Shown piece after piece: positions 10,114 through 21,371 of a DNA stretch of 64,000 bases. This DNA comes from Gnetum montanum (Eukaryota > Streptophyta > Gnetopsida > Gnetales > Gnetaceae), in NCBI GenBank assembly GCA_015680685.1, contig MNCI01008863.1, forward strand, positions 421,448 through 485,447. Reading direction: 5' to 3'. Below the pieces are notes generated by a model. The model worked only from the letters and a program-made list of their open reading frames with translations, was not told the DNA's origin and made no database searches. Positions within the stretch are counted from its first letter, which is position 1. Each line of letters begins with the position of its first letter. Position numbers and translations under genes: made by a program.

Positions 10114-12712
10114 TGTAATGATAAAAAACTTTGACACTAGAAATCAAATTGATCTACATGGAATAGTTTTCCTTCAAGATCCATGAGCCTTGAAAAGGAT
10201 ATAAGGTACCTTACATAGTCTTTTCAATCACCTTAGAACTTAAGAGTCTATTACCAAATGAAATGAGCAAAAATAGACAAGAAAATAAGTGAATAACAGA
10301 TCCAATGCTGGATCTGTAAAAGGATAGAGAGATAGTATGAAAATAATAGGAAAATGTGTGGTCAAAAAAATTGCCAATTTTGTATTAATACTATGAAAGT
10401 AAAAGTTTAGAAAATATACAAATTAAGCTTCTAGATTTTCAAAATGTAGAACTGCAAATGCTCCATAAATCTCTATAAAAATGCTTTTGAAACTTTGTCT
10501 TCTGTTGCTATTGCAAACATGGATCGTTGAAAAGACCAAGGATCCTCAGTGTAGTAGTTCTCCAACCCCAAATTTCCAAGGCTTCTACAATAAAAATGGA
10601 ATTTGAGGTGCCCTAGCCACTTCAGAAGATCAACCAGGGACTTATGAAATGAGAAGTATGGGAATAAAAATAGATTTGAATAATGCATAGGAAATAAATT
10701 TATTTTTGAACAAAAAACTCAAAACCTTATTAAGAAAGAATAAAGAACAAGTTAGAGAAATGTGTACAAATGGTGCTTGGATGAGCAAAAAGGGGGTTCA
10801 CTTATGCAAGAGTTCAAAGGTTGTTAAAGCTAATGTGATTTGCTCCACAATCTAGGTGCTAATCCACTCTTGATGCTATTGAACCTTCCTTCACTGCTGC
10901 AACCTCAAATATGCAAATTGAGTCACTATTGGGGGTGAGAAAATTGAAAAATTTGGATGTCAAATTGCTCCATGTTGGGGTTTGGAAATCCCAAAAGTGT
11001 AGTGTTGACACCCAAGATCCACAAATCTCAAGGCTATAATGCTTCCACTATGGGGTTTAAGAGGATGCAAACATGGGAGACTACAATAACCTTTGAGTGC
11101 TTGAAAATGCCCCAAGTGTATAATTGTAAAAAAATGGCTGAACTTGTCTAAGATTTTACTTAACAGTGTAAAGTGCTGAATCTTGTTAAAAATGTTGAAC
11201 TTGCTGAAAATTGCTGGAACCTTGGTAAAAATTGTTGGAACTTGCAAATGGGGTTTGAGGTTGGCTTTTATGGGATCTTTGGGCCATGAATGGGGCTGAA
11301 AAATGGCTGAAAATGGTTATAACTTGGCTACAGATTGGCTAAAAAATGGTGGAAAATTGGTTGCCAAATTTAGGTGAGATAGGTGGACAAATTTGGGGGG
11401 TTACTATACATAGTAAGTGCTTTCCCACATGGCCATTCTGTTTACTATAAATAGTAATTGTGACACATCTTCCATGCTAGAGATGAATTCTCTATGTTGA
11501 GCTCTCCACATGCTTGCTAAAGTGGTTGGTTAACATTGGAGTCCATGAAGTGATGAATTTTGGCTTTTGTGGCTTCCACGCTGGGAAATTGAATTTTCCA
11601 TGTTGGGGATGAAGACTCCACATTGGGGGTGGGAGGGTGGGCAGTGGGGGTTTGGCGAGGGGGGCGGGGGGTGCGGGGAAGGGGGTGTGGGGGTGGGGGT
11701 GGGGTGGTGCGGGGGAGAGGGGGGAAGGGGGGAAACTTCCACATTGAGGATGGAAAGTTTCCAAAACCCCCACCCTTTCACGCTGGGGCTAGGTGAGGTC
11801 TACACCCCCACTCTCTGTATGTGCTTCTAGCGTAGAAAAATGTATACCCCCCCTAAAACCCATCACATTACCTTTTTTGGCATTCCAAAATGTATTTTTG
11901 ACACCCCCAAGCCCAAATATAAAACACTAGGTGACTTTTTTCACTTTGGGAATGAGGGTTTGGCCACTTATGAGGCATTTCTTAGCCCCAAAAGTATAAA
12001 GTATGTGAAATTTCCCATTATGGATTACAATTTTCACATTTACAATGAAGTTTTGCCTTAGGTTTCATAGGGTGAAAGCTACATGCAAATTTTTATGGCA
12101 TTTCAGCATGTAGGTGGGTGGGGTGTATTCTACAATCCTTCCAAATACATCTATATTTGCTCAATCTATAGCCTACAAATAGGTTCTTGAAACTATTAAT
12201 TATTAGCACTAGGAAAATGGCTTCGGCTATTCAGATCTGCTCTACTCCAAAAGTCTCAAGTTCTGAAGAGTTTTCTATTATCTAAAAGTCCCCAAAAATG
12301 ATGTCAATTCTTTGTTTTATAGGCCATGGTTTGCTATTTCTATGTTAAATTGGCTTGGAAAAGTTCTTGGGCCTTATAGATAGTGTTTTTGGCACTTATT
12401 ATGGTCCAAAATTGTAGCATTTTTATCTACAACGTTTTTGAACAATTCATTAGGAATGCCAGTGTTTTTGATATTTTGAGGCTTAATTATGCTATTCCAA
12501 CATAATTCATGGTGCTTTTTCATGTTCCATACCATTAATTACACTTTACAAAGTGAGAATGCTCTAGTATTTTGGAAAAATAGGCCTATAAAATTGATTT
12601 TTTGAAGGGAAATTTTGGCATTTTTTGCTTTGGAATCTGATCAAAATTACATAACTAAATTTGACTAGAAATCTTTTCTATTTACATCATGAATTTTATT
12701 TAAGTTTTTTCA
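10114..12712 (-). repeat. Element A 5' LTR (2.6 kb, full length)
   Basis: Starts TG, ends CA. It contains the ~1.6-kb segment missing in the left LTR, including CTATAAATAG at about 11445 and a very G-rich stretch (11635-11734). Its last part (12109-12712) aligns with 2996-3602 of the left LTR. Confidence 0.8.
11635..11734 (+). repeat. G-rich low-complexity tract (quadruplex-prone)
   Basis: About 100 bases in which the plus strand is mostly runs of 3-6 G separated by one to three bases. Several non-overlapping G-quadruplex motifs can be drawn. All reading frames through it are compositional artefacts (Gly-rich or Pro-rich). Confidence 0.8.
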
Positions 12713-12717
12713 AGTAC
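12713..12717. repeat. Target-site duplication of element A, right
   Basis: AGTAC directly follows the terminal CA of the right LTR and pairs with AGTGC at 2605-2609. Confidence 0.65.
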
Positions 12718-14350
12718 CCATAGTGTAGATTTAAGAGATTTTACAACACTTTATTCAAGCACATATGTACCTAGACATATTTTCAGGGATGCGAATAAAA
12801 TCAAAATTTCTACTAACCATTGTAGCACTTAGACTAGCATAATTCTACTTTTCAGCACTTTACATGTAATTTATATTCTTATTCTTAAGTAATTAATGTT
12901 ATTAATGTTAATGTTCATAAGTAACGTAAGTACAACCACTTGGAGCATGATATATTAACACTTAGTAATCTCAGTAGTGGATAGGTGGTATGCCTAGTAG
13001 TATACACTTGGTAAGCCAATAATGTTAATATAGGTTCTAGATATGTATGACAAGTGGAAATGGATACTTTACATTAGACTAGTTTAATTATAGGGTAATT
13101 ACATTGTTAAATATCCATTCATTATTAATTAGCAAGCTAGATAAAATATTAAAAAGTACAAAAATAAATATACCTCAACCACACTTAACCATATGTATAG
13201 ATTAACACAAGTGTGGATTGGGAGAAAAACAACTTGCAACTACATACTTCACTATTTAGGAATATCGGCCACATAGATAAATAGGTCCATAGAATTCAAT
13301 CAAATCACATGTGAATGCTTGTGATTCATATGCTTAGGCATAGGGACTATCCACAACTCATCACTTATTATAGTGCTATTGCTTTAGGTAGAATAAATTT
13401 GGTACATTACTTTGATTGCCATATTTTTGATATTTTGTTTCATGTGGAATTTTTTTGGACAATCTTTATTTGTTCAAAAATTGTTTAATGAAATGTTTTA
13501 TTTTAGATTTTATTATTTTATTCATATTTACTATGTTCTAGTATTTTTCTAAGATTTATTATCATGAATGAGATGTTAGATAAGATCTTGAACATTTTTT
13601 TTTATCTTATTTTGATCTTGTTTTCATTTTTCCAAATTTTTTAGTGTAGAACTAGAATTTTAAGTTGTAATTTACCCTTTGACCCTTGAAATGATGTAAA
13701 ACATTGATGACCCAAAAGAGAAAGTTGTTCAATTCATTGGCATGGATCCCAAGACATCCTTACTAGTTTATTGTGATCCTATTATGATATTGTGAGAAAG
13801 GTTGTAATGTACATTGACATCATCATGATCCCTAACATGAAAAACAAAGAAACTTTTATAAAGCAACTATCCACCTTCGAGCAATAGAAAATTAAGAAAA
13901 TGATTTAAAAACATAGCTTCTAGGGCTTCACAGAATGCTTGAAAGTCTAAAATTAACAATTGAAAATATTTTTAGTTTTTTAGTAGCTTACAAAGATCTT
14001 CAAGATCTTAGAGATTTTTTTTTGTGAAATTTATATATTTTTTAGTTAGCCATTAGAATCTATACTTTTAATCCTAGTATTTTTAACCATATTAGAATAT
14101 TTGTTTAGCAATACCTTTCTTGAAATTAGATCTCTCTTAGCTTTGTTTAGTGATTTGGTTATATCTTTCCACCATCGAGGGGTTACTTATTATATACATA
14201 CATATATATATATATTTGGCTTTGAATTTGGGTTAGTAATACCTACATGAGATTTCTTTCTTAGTGGGTGTTCTAACAATCTTTTTAGTAATTACACTAG
14301 TCATCTATCTTAGTAAGGAGCTAGATGCTTATGTGAGTTACCTTTCTTGG
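12718..14350. other. AT-rich spacer, nothing recognised
   Basis: No open frame of note, no LTR or terminal repeat that I could pair. It contains long T and A runs and a short (TA)n tract at about 14196-14216. Confidence 0.5.
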
Positions 14351-14483
14351 TAAGTATCATTTGTTTAGTTTTAATTTTGGTTTGGGTTTAGTGGGTGATG
14401 ATGGAGTGTTTTATAATTTTTTTCTTTGTGGATATTTAATTTGGTTATTATTCATTATTTGATCTATCCATGTTTGTATTTTT
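14351..14483 (+). repeat. 133-bp segment X, flanking LTR1 of element D
   Basis: This segment abuts the left LTR of element D. A close copy (X', 38718-38850) lies 46 bp beyond the right LTR of D, after that LTR's own primer site. See the finding on element D; the arrangement is not that of a simple insertion with a short target duplication. Confidence 0.7.
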
Positions 14484-15030
14484 TGTAATGTCCTTATTTC
14501 CAAATGGTGCTGTTGCATAACAAAGATGGAGCCTCTTCATAGCAAATGTTATCATTATTGTAATAAGACTCGAAAGGGTGTGTTGTAATAACATATGTGT
14601 CTCTTGAGGTGGCCTTTGGGGGTTTGACCTAAGGCATTTATATATGGGAATAGAAGTTGTGCCAGCATGGAGTTATGGAGTCAGCAAAGGGAAGTAACAG
14701 GAGCTAGGTGAAGCAGGATAGGAAGAGGACTAGCCATTCCTTCTGGTCAGTTATAGTCTAACTGTGGTGGTAGTGCTATATTGCCTCTAAGGGATAGATG
14801 TTGAAGAAAGAAAATCCCATGGAACACTCTCAGAGAATGATCTAGATACATTATTCCAGATTAATAAAGCATTCTTTCCTCTTTCCTTTTGCATTTTCCC
14901 TATTATTTTCATTACCCATAATGTCAAATGTTACAGATATTTGATATTTTATGTATTATCTTCTTACAAATAATGTCTAATATAACGTATATTTGACATT
15001 TTCCATGACATCTAGGAATAGGATGTCACA
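14484..15030 (+). repeat. Element D LTR1
   Basis: 547 bp, TG...CA. It contains a TATA-like stretch near 14638-14646 and AATAAA at 14863-14868, in the order expected of a plus-strand LTR. Its 3' part carries two related AATGTC(A/T)AAT words, also present in LTR2. Confidence 0.75.
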
Positions 15031-15043
15031 ATTGGTATTAGAG
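15031..15043 (+). promoter_or_regulatory. Primer-binding site, initiator Met-tRNA type
   Basis: ATTGGTATTAGAG directly follows the LTR. TGGTATCAGAG is the usual complement of the plant initiator-Met tRNA 3' end; this copy has one C-to-T change. Confidence 0.75.
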
Positions 15044-17423
15044 AAAACCATGACCTAAATGCCTTTTAGAATCATGGGCTAATGTAAACTTGATGATGAA
15101 CCATGAAGCCACGACATAGGAAGACTCATTGATCAGCATTAGATGTATCTTATGTCTAAGATGTAAGCCCAAAGATACCTTTCCATTGATTTCATGAACA
15201 ATGGATCAGGCATCTACAAGAGAGATAGATTCCACCAACCAAAAAAATTCTTTTATATATACTATTAACCAAGGAAGATCTAATTACTCCTCATCAAGAT
15301 TCATCAATTAAAAGAGTTTAATTTTAGTTAATAGTTGTGTTCAATATGCCCCAGTCTCAACTACAAATTTATGGAGAGAGTGTATACTATTACTCAGAAG
15401 ATATGTTGAGAAAATGTTCAGAGGGCATATAAGCTTTGAAAAGGTTCAAAGTAGTTTTTATTGGTGTATTTCATTGCTAGACCACCAAGTTTTGGCAAAG
15501 CACAATACAATCCCATACTTGAAGAAATCTGCTGTGATTCTCATGAAAGTCTTAATGTTTTCATTTAGTCCGAATGAATTTGAAGAATAGCTAGAGCCAA
15601 CAAGGAATAATTTACAAAATGCTAGCATGGCATACCTACAAAAAAGGTACAAAATATATGGATCTTAAGCATTTGCAAATCTACATCCTTCCATATTATG
15701 AATAAATAGACATGTGATGCTTTCTAGGTAGGAAAGTGGCAAGTGCTAAGAAGAACACCCAACCACCTGCTACACCACATGGGAGAAAACATGGGCTTGT
15801 GATGCAAGTCATAAGGCCATAACATTTAAACCTTCATTATGAAATAATAGATAGGCTTTGTTGGCTCAGCTCAGCTACTAGATTTGGACATTACCTTGAA
15901 TTTGTCTTGTGCACTAACTCCATTAATGTTGTACAAGTGAAAGTGAAAGCACCAGTGCTAGTCTCTATGCTGACCTACCCTTTGCCATTGGCTATCGCAT
16001 AACTACCCTTGACATTCACCATCATCTATCATCCTTTTTTGACATTTGTCATCCTCGCTTGCCATAGCTTACTATTCTTGTAGCCTTGTGGTCTCTACCA
16101 CTATAAAAATAAAAAGAATAATAATTATAAAAAATAATTGTAGGGCATGTTGGCCATGCAGGGGCTACATAAGCTTGCGTAGGTCATGCTGGTCCTATGA
16201 GAGCCACGCAAGCCTATGTGGCCCATGTAGCCCTACATAAGGCCACACTGGCCATTAAGGTTACATATCTCTTATTTGTGGGGCTGTCCATGCTGATCCT
16301 TCTTAGGATCATTGCCATCAACTAATGCCTACCACCTCACCTACTACCTATTGATGACTACCTCTAGTACTCCTTGCTCACCATCACTCATTTCTCCTAC
16401 CCTTGCTGCTACTGCTACTCCATTGCTACCACCTGCTCATCTACATTTTGCACTACAATACCACATGTTGCTACCCAACATCACTGTTGCTACTCCTTGC
16501 AACTGTGCACCTTGCCTACCTACATCACCTATGAAACCCTCATCCTTGCACATCTTCGCTAGACCATCCTTTGTTGTGTTGTTCATTGCTTCTCGTTGCT
16601 TCTACATAATAAAAACCCTTGTCTATGAAATTTGTCACATTTTTCACCATTGTTGTGTAGGCCATTTTTATTTCCACCTATGCTACCATCACCATTGTTG
16701 TTGCCTATGCTACTACCACTACCATTGCCTCTATCATTGTTAAAAAATCCATCATAATTTTTAGCTATCCATAGTGCCCGCAGATACCACTAGCACTAGA
16801 AATCGTCATCCCCTTTGGCACACCAAAAATACCACTGGCATTGGGAATTGTCATCCCCTTTGGCACATTGTAGAACTATCGATGTTAGGAATCATAGTTT
16901 CATCTAGTGCACTATGAACATCATCAATGCTAAAAATCGTCACTCCCTTTGGTGCACTATGAATACCATTGATGCCAAAAAATTGTTATCCCCTCTTGTT
17001 CCTCTACAAGGAAATCCTCATCCATCGTAGTGTTGCATTGAATTATGTAGATGGATGCCTGGACGATGTATACCCTAGAAAGAGTCACATATGCCTAGGC
17101 AAGGATCATGTAGAAGCCACCTGGGCTGCCCAAGTCCTAACAATGCACACCAGCAACTGCATGGTCATCACTTGTGTTTTTTCCACCCTCCTTGCATATC
17201 TTGCTTACCGCTCCCATGTCCCCATGGTCACTACCACCATTCCTACTCTTGCCATTGTCCTTGCCCCTACCCCTCAATGATGAGAAAAGTTTTCCATCAA
17301 CCAATGGAGAATTTGAATTTTCTATCAATTGGCAAGAATTCAAAATTTAAGAAGAATTTTAGTTTAAAATTTTTAAAAATGAAATTTGGCACATTATTAG
17401 CAATGAAAATAAGAATTTCATAA
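15044..17423 (+). other. Element D internal region, no recognised domain
   Basis: A relic frame starting at 15196 (MDQASTRE) can be followed with several stops to about 15660 and could be a decayed gag-like protein, but no motif identifies it. From 15980 to 16740 the DNA is C- and ACC/CAC-rich, giving low-complexity frames; 16140-16260 alternates GGCCATG/CATGTGGCC-type words. Nothing here is a supportable gene. Confidence 0.4.
16785..17002. repeat. Tandem repeat, ~45-bp imperfect units
   Basis: Four to five diverged units share the order ACCA-(T/C)-(G/A)GCA, then AATCGTCATCCCCTTTGGCAC or a variant of it. The units are imperfect, indicating an old minisatellite. Confidence 0.65.
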
Positions 17424-17490
17424 TCAAGAATGCTTGCTTTGGAATAGTATTGGGATGGGTGACCTCTCAGGAAGTCTTGTTGTTTGTGCC
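17424..17490 (+). ncRNA. 5S rRNA-derived fragment (3' half)
   Basis: The stretch reads like the 3' half of plant 5S rRNA: TCAAGAATGCTTGCTTTGG corresponds to the internal promoter A-box region, AGTATTGGGATGGGTGACCT to the C-box region, and CAGGAAGTCTTGTTGTTTG to the segment before the 3' end. The 5' half is not present upstream, where the sequence is AT-rich. It is a fragment, not a functional 5S gene; origin could be a dispersed 5S pseudogene, a 5S-derived SINE or a Cassandra-type element. Identification is from recall of the conserved 5S sequence. Confidence 0.7.
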
Positions 17491-18051
17491 AAAGGTTATG
17501 GACCTTAGAAGCCATAACTTTTGATTTTGGAAGCCTTTTTCAGGAAATGAAGAGTTGTTTCCTATAGATTCTAACCTTCCAAACATAATTGGCATGAGTA
17601 TCGATACCCATGCATCTTAGCAAAGTTACAAGATTTGAATGCTGATGTCTTATGCCTATAAGAATTATTTTCATGGGAATTCTTATACCAATTTAAAATA
17701 GACTTGGAGAAGATAAGATATGGAGAACTTCAAAGTATGGAAAAGAAAGAACAATCAAAATTTCAAAAACGTCACATAGCCTTGGCATTGATACTAAAAA
17801 TCCTATCATAAAAAAGATGTATACAAGTAGTTAAGACACATTTAATTGCCAAATCAACATGTTCAAATATTAGACTATGTCAAGGAGCATACTTGATTAA
17901 GAAAATAGAGGAAAGTTTGAAGAATAAGTTATTCCTAAGCCATATCAATCTAGTAACAATTATTCTTTATGGAGACTTCAATGTGAAAATTTGAAGTAGT
18001 ATTTCTCTATTCTTAAAATATGGATGTGCAAAAGAATCCTTGGAAGATGAA
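17491..18051 (+). other. Element D internal, unassigned
   Basis: AT-rich, with a short frame containing YGDFNVK near 17968-17990 that recalls the LINE endonuclease motif, but nothing around it supports a LINE. Confidence 0.35.
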
Positions 18052-18056
18052 CTTGA
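18052..18056. repeat. Target-site duplication of element B, left
   Basis: CTTGA immediately before the left LTR; identical CTTGA follows the right LTR at 37268-37272. Confidence 0.9.
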
Positions 18057-19889
18057 TGTACCGTTTGAAATCTTCGATGTAAGGCTAGAGGAAAATGAAC
18101 GCCAAAAGATCTCCGGAGAGATACAGATGACCCTGCCTTTGTGTGAGGGCAAGCTTGAAAAAATGAAGGCAGAGTGCCTTGGATGGTCTACACACAAATC
18201 AACCAAGGACTTTCTTGAGTGTAAGCTATGGCTTGCACTGGGGTTATCATAGTAAACGTAACATGAAATATGTAAACGGAGCGTAGATGTAACGTAAGAA
18301 TGAAACAGAATGATGCAAATGTAAACAATGAACCAGAATAATGTAAATAGTATAATGGAAGGAAAATGACTGTATTGTATTGATTTAGAGAATAAAGTGC
18401 ACTAATCAAAATGTAGCTGCGTGTGCAGATGGTAGGTCAAGCATCAAGCCCTGAGATGAAGGATGAAGCATTTGCAGATGCTCAAGTGCTAGGGATCGCG
18501 TGCACTTGAGCGTCCAAGGTTGCCAGTCAATGCCCTTTATGTCGTCCTTTTTGCAAAAATTTTCAACCCCATTTATGTCAATGAACAGGGTATTTATACA
18601 TTTTGCTAGGCTTAGGAGTAGGATTTGTGAATGAGGTCAATGGCTGTGAGATGAGCAAAAAATAGATCGTGTGACAGGTGTACATAGGCAGACTACATTC
18701 CAAACTGGATACACTATATCTTACAATCTATTTTAGCTTGCACAAGCTAGCTTACGCCCATGTAAAATTTGTAGCATAAGAGCTTGACCAGCTCAAAAAT
18801 GTAAAAAATTTACAATGACTGATAATGTACAACAAGAGCATTTGCCTCCAGCTCGCTTGGAATTTCTGAATCTATGACCTAGCTACTGCTGGAAATGTTT
18901 TGCTTCACCAAAGTTTCTAGCATGCGTTGATCTTGTCCTAGCGTTTCCTCAGCACGTGTCTAAAGTGCTTTTGCTTGGTTGTGACCTTAGTGTGACCTTA
19001 GCGTGTATGACCAAAAATGATGCATTTTGTGTCAAAATTCCACCTTTAAGACTTTTTTTAAAGTGTAACTACTACCTAACCTAAAGGACATCCTGTATGT
19101 TTAATTTGAGCCTATCTATGCTTGGATTTGGGTCACTCTTGGTAGCTCACGCTGTCAACGTGACCTTAGCGTGACCTGTGTGTGAGCAAGCTGAGATGGT
19201 ACATTTCACACCAAATCTTGATTTTTTGAGACCTATCTTTCAAGTGTAACTACTGCTTGGCCTTGGGAACAATCTGCATGTGGAGTCTGAGCTTGTTTTT
19301 TCCTTGATCTAGGTCATTTTGTCAGCTCACGCTGGGCTCACGCTGTCAGCATGAGCTGGGCGTGACTCCAGCATGACCTAGGCATGAGCACTAAAAACAG
19401 AGTATTTTTGAACCTGAAATCAGAATTATGAGGGCTAGGACCTGGAGCAATCATTAGTGGACCTCGAGGGGGCATTGTACCTTGAAATCAGGCCATTTTA
19501 ACACTATTTTGAGGCTGTTTTGAGTTACTCAAGCTGGACCCACGCTGGACTCATGCTGCCAGGGTGACCTAGGCGTGACCTCAATGTGAGTACCAAGATT
19601 TCTGCGATTTTGACTTGAGGTCTTGGATTTTGGATGCTGAAACTTAGGGCGGCCATCAATGGGCCCCGAGGGGGAATTTCCCATTTAAATTAGGACCATT
19701 TTGACCTGATTTGGAATCTGTTAGGGTTGGTCACGTTGAGGGAAAGCTAGCTTGATAGCATGAGCAAGCTGGCTTGAACAAGCTGGGTGTGAGTTTCATG
19801 CCTTAGTCAAGTTTTACCTCCTAAATGCTAAAAAGGGCTTGAGTCATTCTTGTTTCAAAGTGTCTAAGCTAAAATTTTGTGGTGTTTCA
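18057..19889 (-). repeat. Element B 3' LTR
   Basis: 1,833 bp, TG...CA. It contains the minus-strand TATA box (plus-strand GGGTATTTATA, 18588-18599). Between about 19140 and 19800 it carries repeated CACGCTG and CAGCGTG words, often as facing pairs such as CTCACGCTGTCAGCATGAG, spaced by conserved ~180-bp blocks. Confidence 0.92.
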
Positions 19890-19957
19890 TTGGTCCCTCT
19901 TTGTTGACGTTTGGAGGAATCTGCCTGAGAGGCATCGACAAAGAAGTATAAAACACC
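19881..19957 (-). other. Polypurine tract and LTR-spanning stem-loop (B)
   Basis: On the minus strand AACAAAGAGGGACCAA (plus 19890-19905) directly precedes the LTR and is the polypurine tract. It lies inside a stem-loop: inner arms CTTTGTTGACG (19899-19909) and CATCGACAAAG (19933-19943); outer arms GGTGTTT (19881-19887, inside the LTR) and AAACACC (19951-19957). Elements A and C have the same structure with compensating base changes. Confidence 0.75.
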
Positions 19958-21371
19958 ATGAATAACAACCAAGCATCAAGCATTAACCGTCAGCCCTTGG
20001 CTAGATGTCATCGCACTGTTTTCAAAAGTACATAGGATTGAGGGAAATGTAGTTCAAGATGCAAGGGGATTGGTTGTAATTGAGGAAATCAAAAGATGAT
20101 CAAGGGTTATAAGTGTTGTTGGGATTATTAGATAGGAATGCTCTCACATGAACATGCTATATCTTTGGCCTTCGTCAATAGCCAACATTCAGTAGACTCG
20201 GAGCCAAGACATAGGAAGTGCGTTCTTTGGAGAAATGAGACTCTTAAAGAGTGTTTATGAGGCCCATTGTAAATAGCCAAAACCATGCGATGATGTGCAA
20301 CATGGTCCCTTTGAGACACAAGTGTAACTATTTTTCCAAGACAATTGCCTTCTCGCCTAGGGCTTGTATGAGAATGGCCAATAGTCTTTTGTTTATGATG
20401 TTAATGGGGTCCTGAAGATCTTTTCCATGCATTTTTCTCTTTGACCTTTTTTGTTCTTCTTTTTTTTGTGTTTTCTTTTTGGTCTTTTTTGAAAGAGCCT
20501 GCTTTTTGTGCCATGCTCATGTTTAAGCACTGGCATTTTGTGTCATGAATTATGTACTGTGTTTTGCGTTGCAACTACTGAGGGAGTTACAGTATGCAAT
20601 AACATATCAAGAGCTTTGGGTGAGTAGGATACAATGTATCCAGGGAATGCAATTGAGCATGATGGGGAATAAGAAATGTATCAGGGGTCGGGAATGTACT
20701 TATGAGAGGATTGATTAACCCAGTTGCAAGCATCAGGAAGAATGTGATACCTTATCGTCATGATGAAGTGCATTTGTGCACGAATGCCTCAAGCATGTCA
20801 TCCTACAAACACAACTCCAAGGGGATAAGAAAAAAACAAATGATTCAATTAGCTAAACACTTTAAACTTGAATGTAGCTGACGAAATGGAGCCATCATGT
20901 GGAGTTTCAAGGTAAAAAAAATCTTGAACAACATCAGTTTCATCTAGGTCTATGTGACGAATCAGGCGATAGGTTTTTTGGTGAGCACGTACAGCTAACT
21001 ACAATAGCATGTCTTTTCAAATGATGCTAGGTTGTTGATGATGTCTCCAGTTTGTAGTCTTAGTGGACTATTATGGATTAGTTTCACGTCATAATCCTTT
21101 GGACGTCGCCTGTTTATCGTCATAGTGGACGGTGCAATGCTAGTTTATAGTCATGGTGGACTATGAAGAGGCAAGCTAGTTTATAGTCTTAGTGGACTCT
21201 GATGGACAAGCGTGGTAGTTTAGTGTCATACCGGATAGAGCTCTGTGGTGTCAGTTTACTGTCATGACACCAGGACATTCTGTGGTGCTAGTTTTAAGTC
21301 ATAGCTCTAGGACTATTCTATGGTATCATTTTTAGATCGTGATGCTAGGATCGATACGTACCTTAAGCTCA
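19958..21371 (-). other. Element B 3' untranslated region
   Basis: Between integrase and the 3' LTR. No frame is supported. The portion 21047-21352 is a dyad array; the rest is unassigned. Confidence 0.6.
21047..21352. repeat. Dyad array, element B, pol side (~9 units)
   Basis: Units contain AGTTT plus two or three bases and then a dyad, for example TAGTC-TTAGTG-GACTA (21055-21070), a CGTC-ATAGTG-GACG unit and an AGTC/GACT unit. Arm sequences differ from unit to unit but stay complementary; a few units have longer loops. Confidence 0.75.

Larger units (their letters stand above)
2610..12712 (-). mobile_element. Element A: old Tat-like Ty3-gypsy element, no pol
   Basis: Two homologous LTRs (2610-3602 and 10114-12712) bound an internal region holding relic gag and protease on the minus strand, so the right LTR is the 5' LTR. 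The right LTR begins TG and ends CA; the left starts TC (mutated) and ends CA. Flanking 5-mers AGTGC/AGTAC fit a decayed target duplication. A primer-site-like sequence at about 10089-10106 resembles that of element B. Reverse transcriptase, RNase H, integrase and the antisense gene of elements B and C are all missing; the 3.6-6.2 kb interval holds only AT-rich DNA and dyad repeats. It is best read as an internally deleted, non-autonomous relative of B and C. Confidence 0.85.

Noticed and set aside
11492-11830. Overlapping frames encoding Pro-rich or Gly-rich proteins
   Set aside because: They are artefacts of the G-rich tract; no frame is conserved and no start context stands out.
16046-16743. 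Cys/His/Ser-rich frames
   Set aside because: C-rich low-complexity DNA; no domain, no homologous copy, frames overlap with similar quality.
17960-18000. LINE endonuclease motif (GDFN)
   Set aside because: A four-residue match in AT-rich DNA without RT or other endonuclease blocks nearby.
20128-20319. 63-codon frame in the element B 3' region
   Set aside because: Not conserved in element C at the corresponding place and without recognisable motifs.
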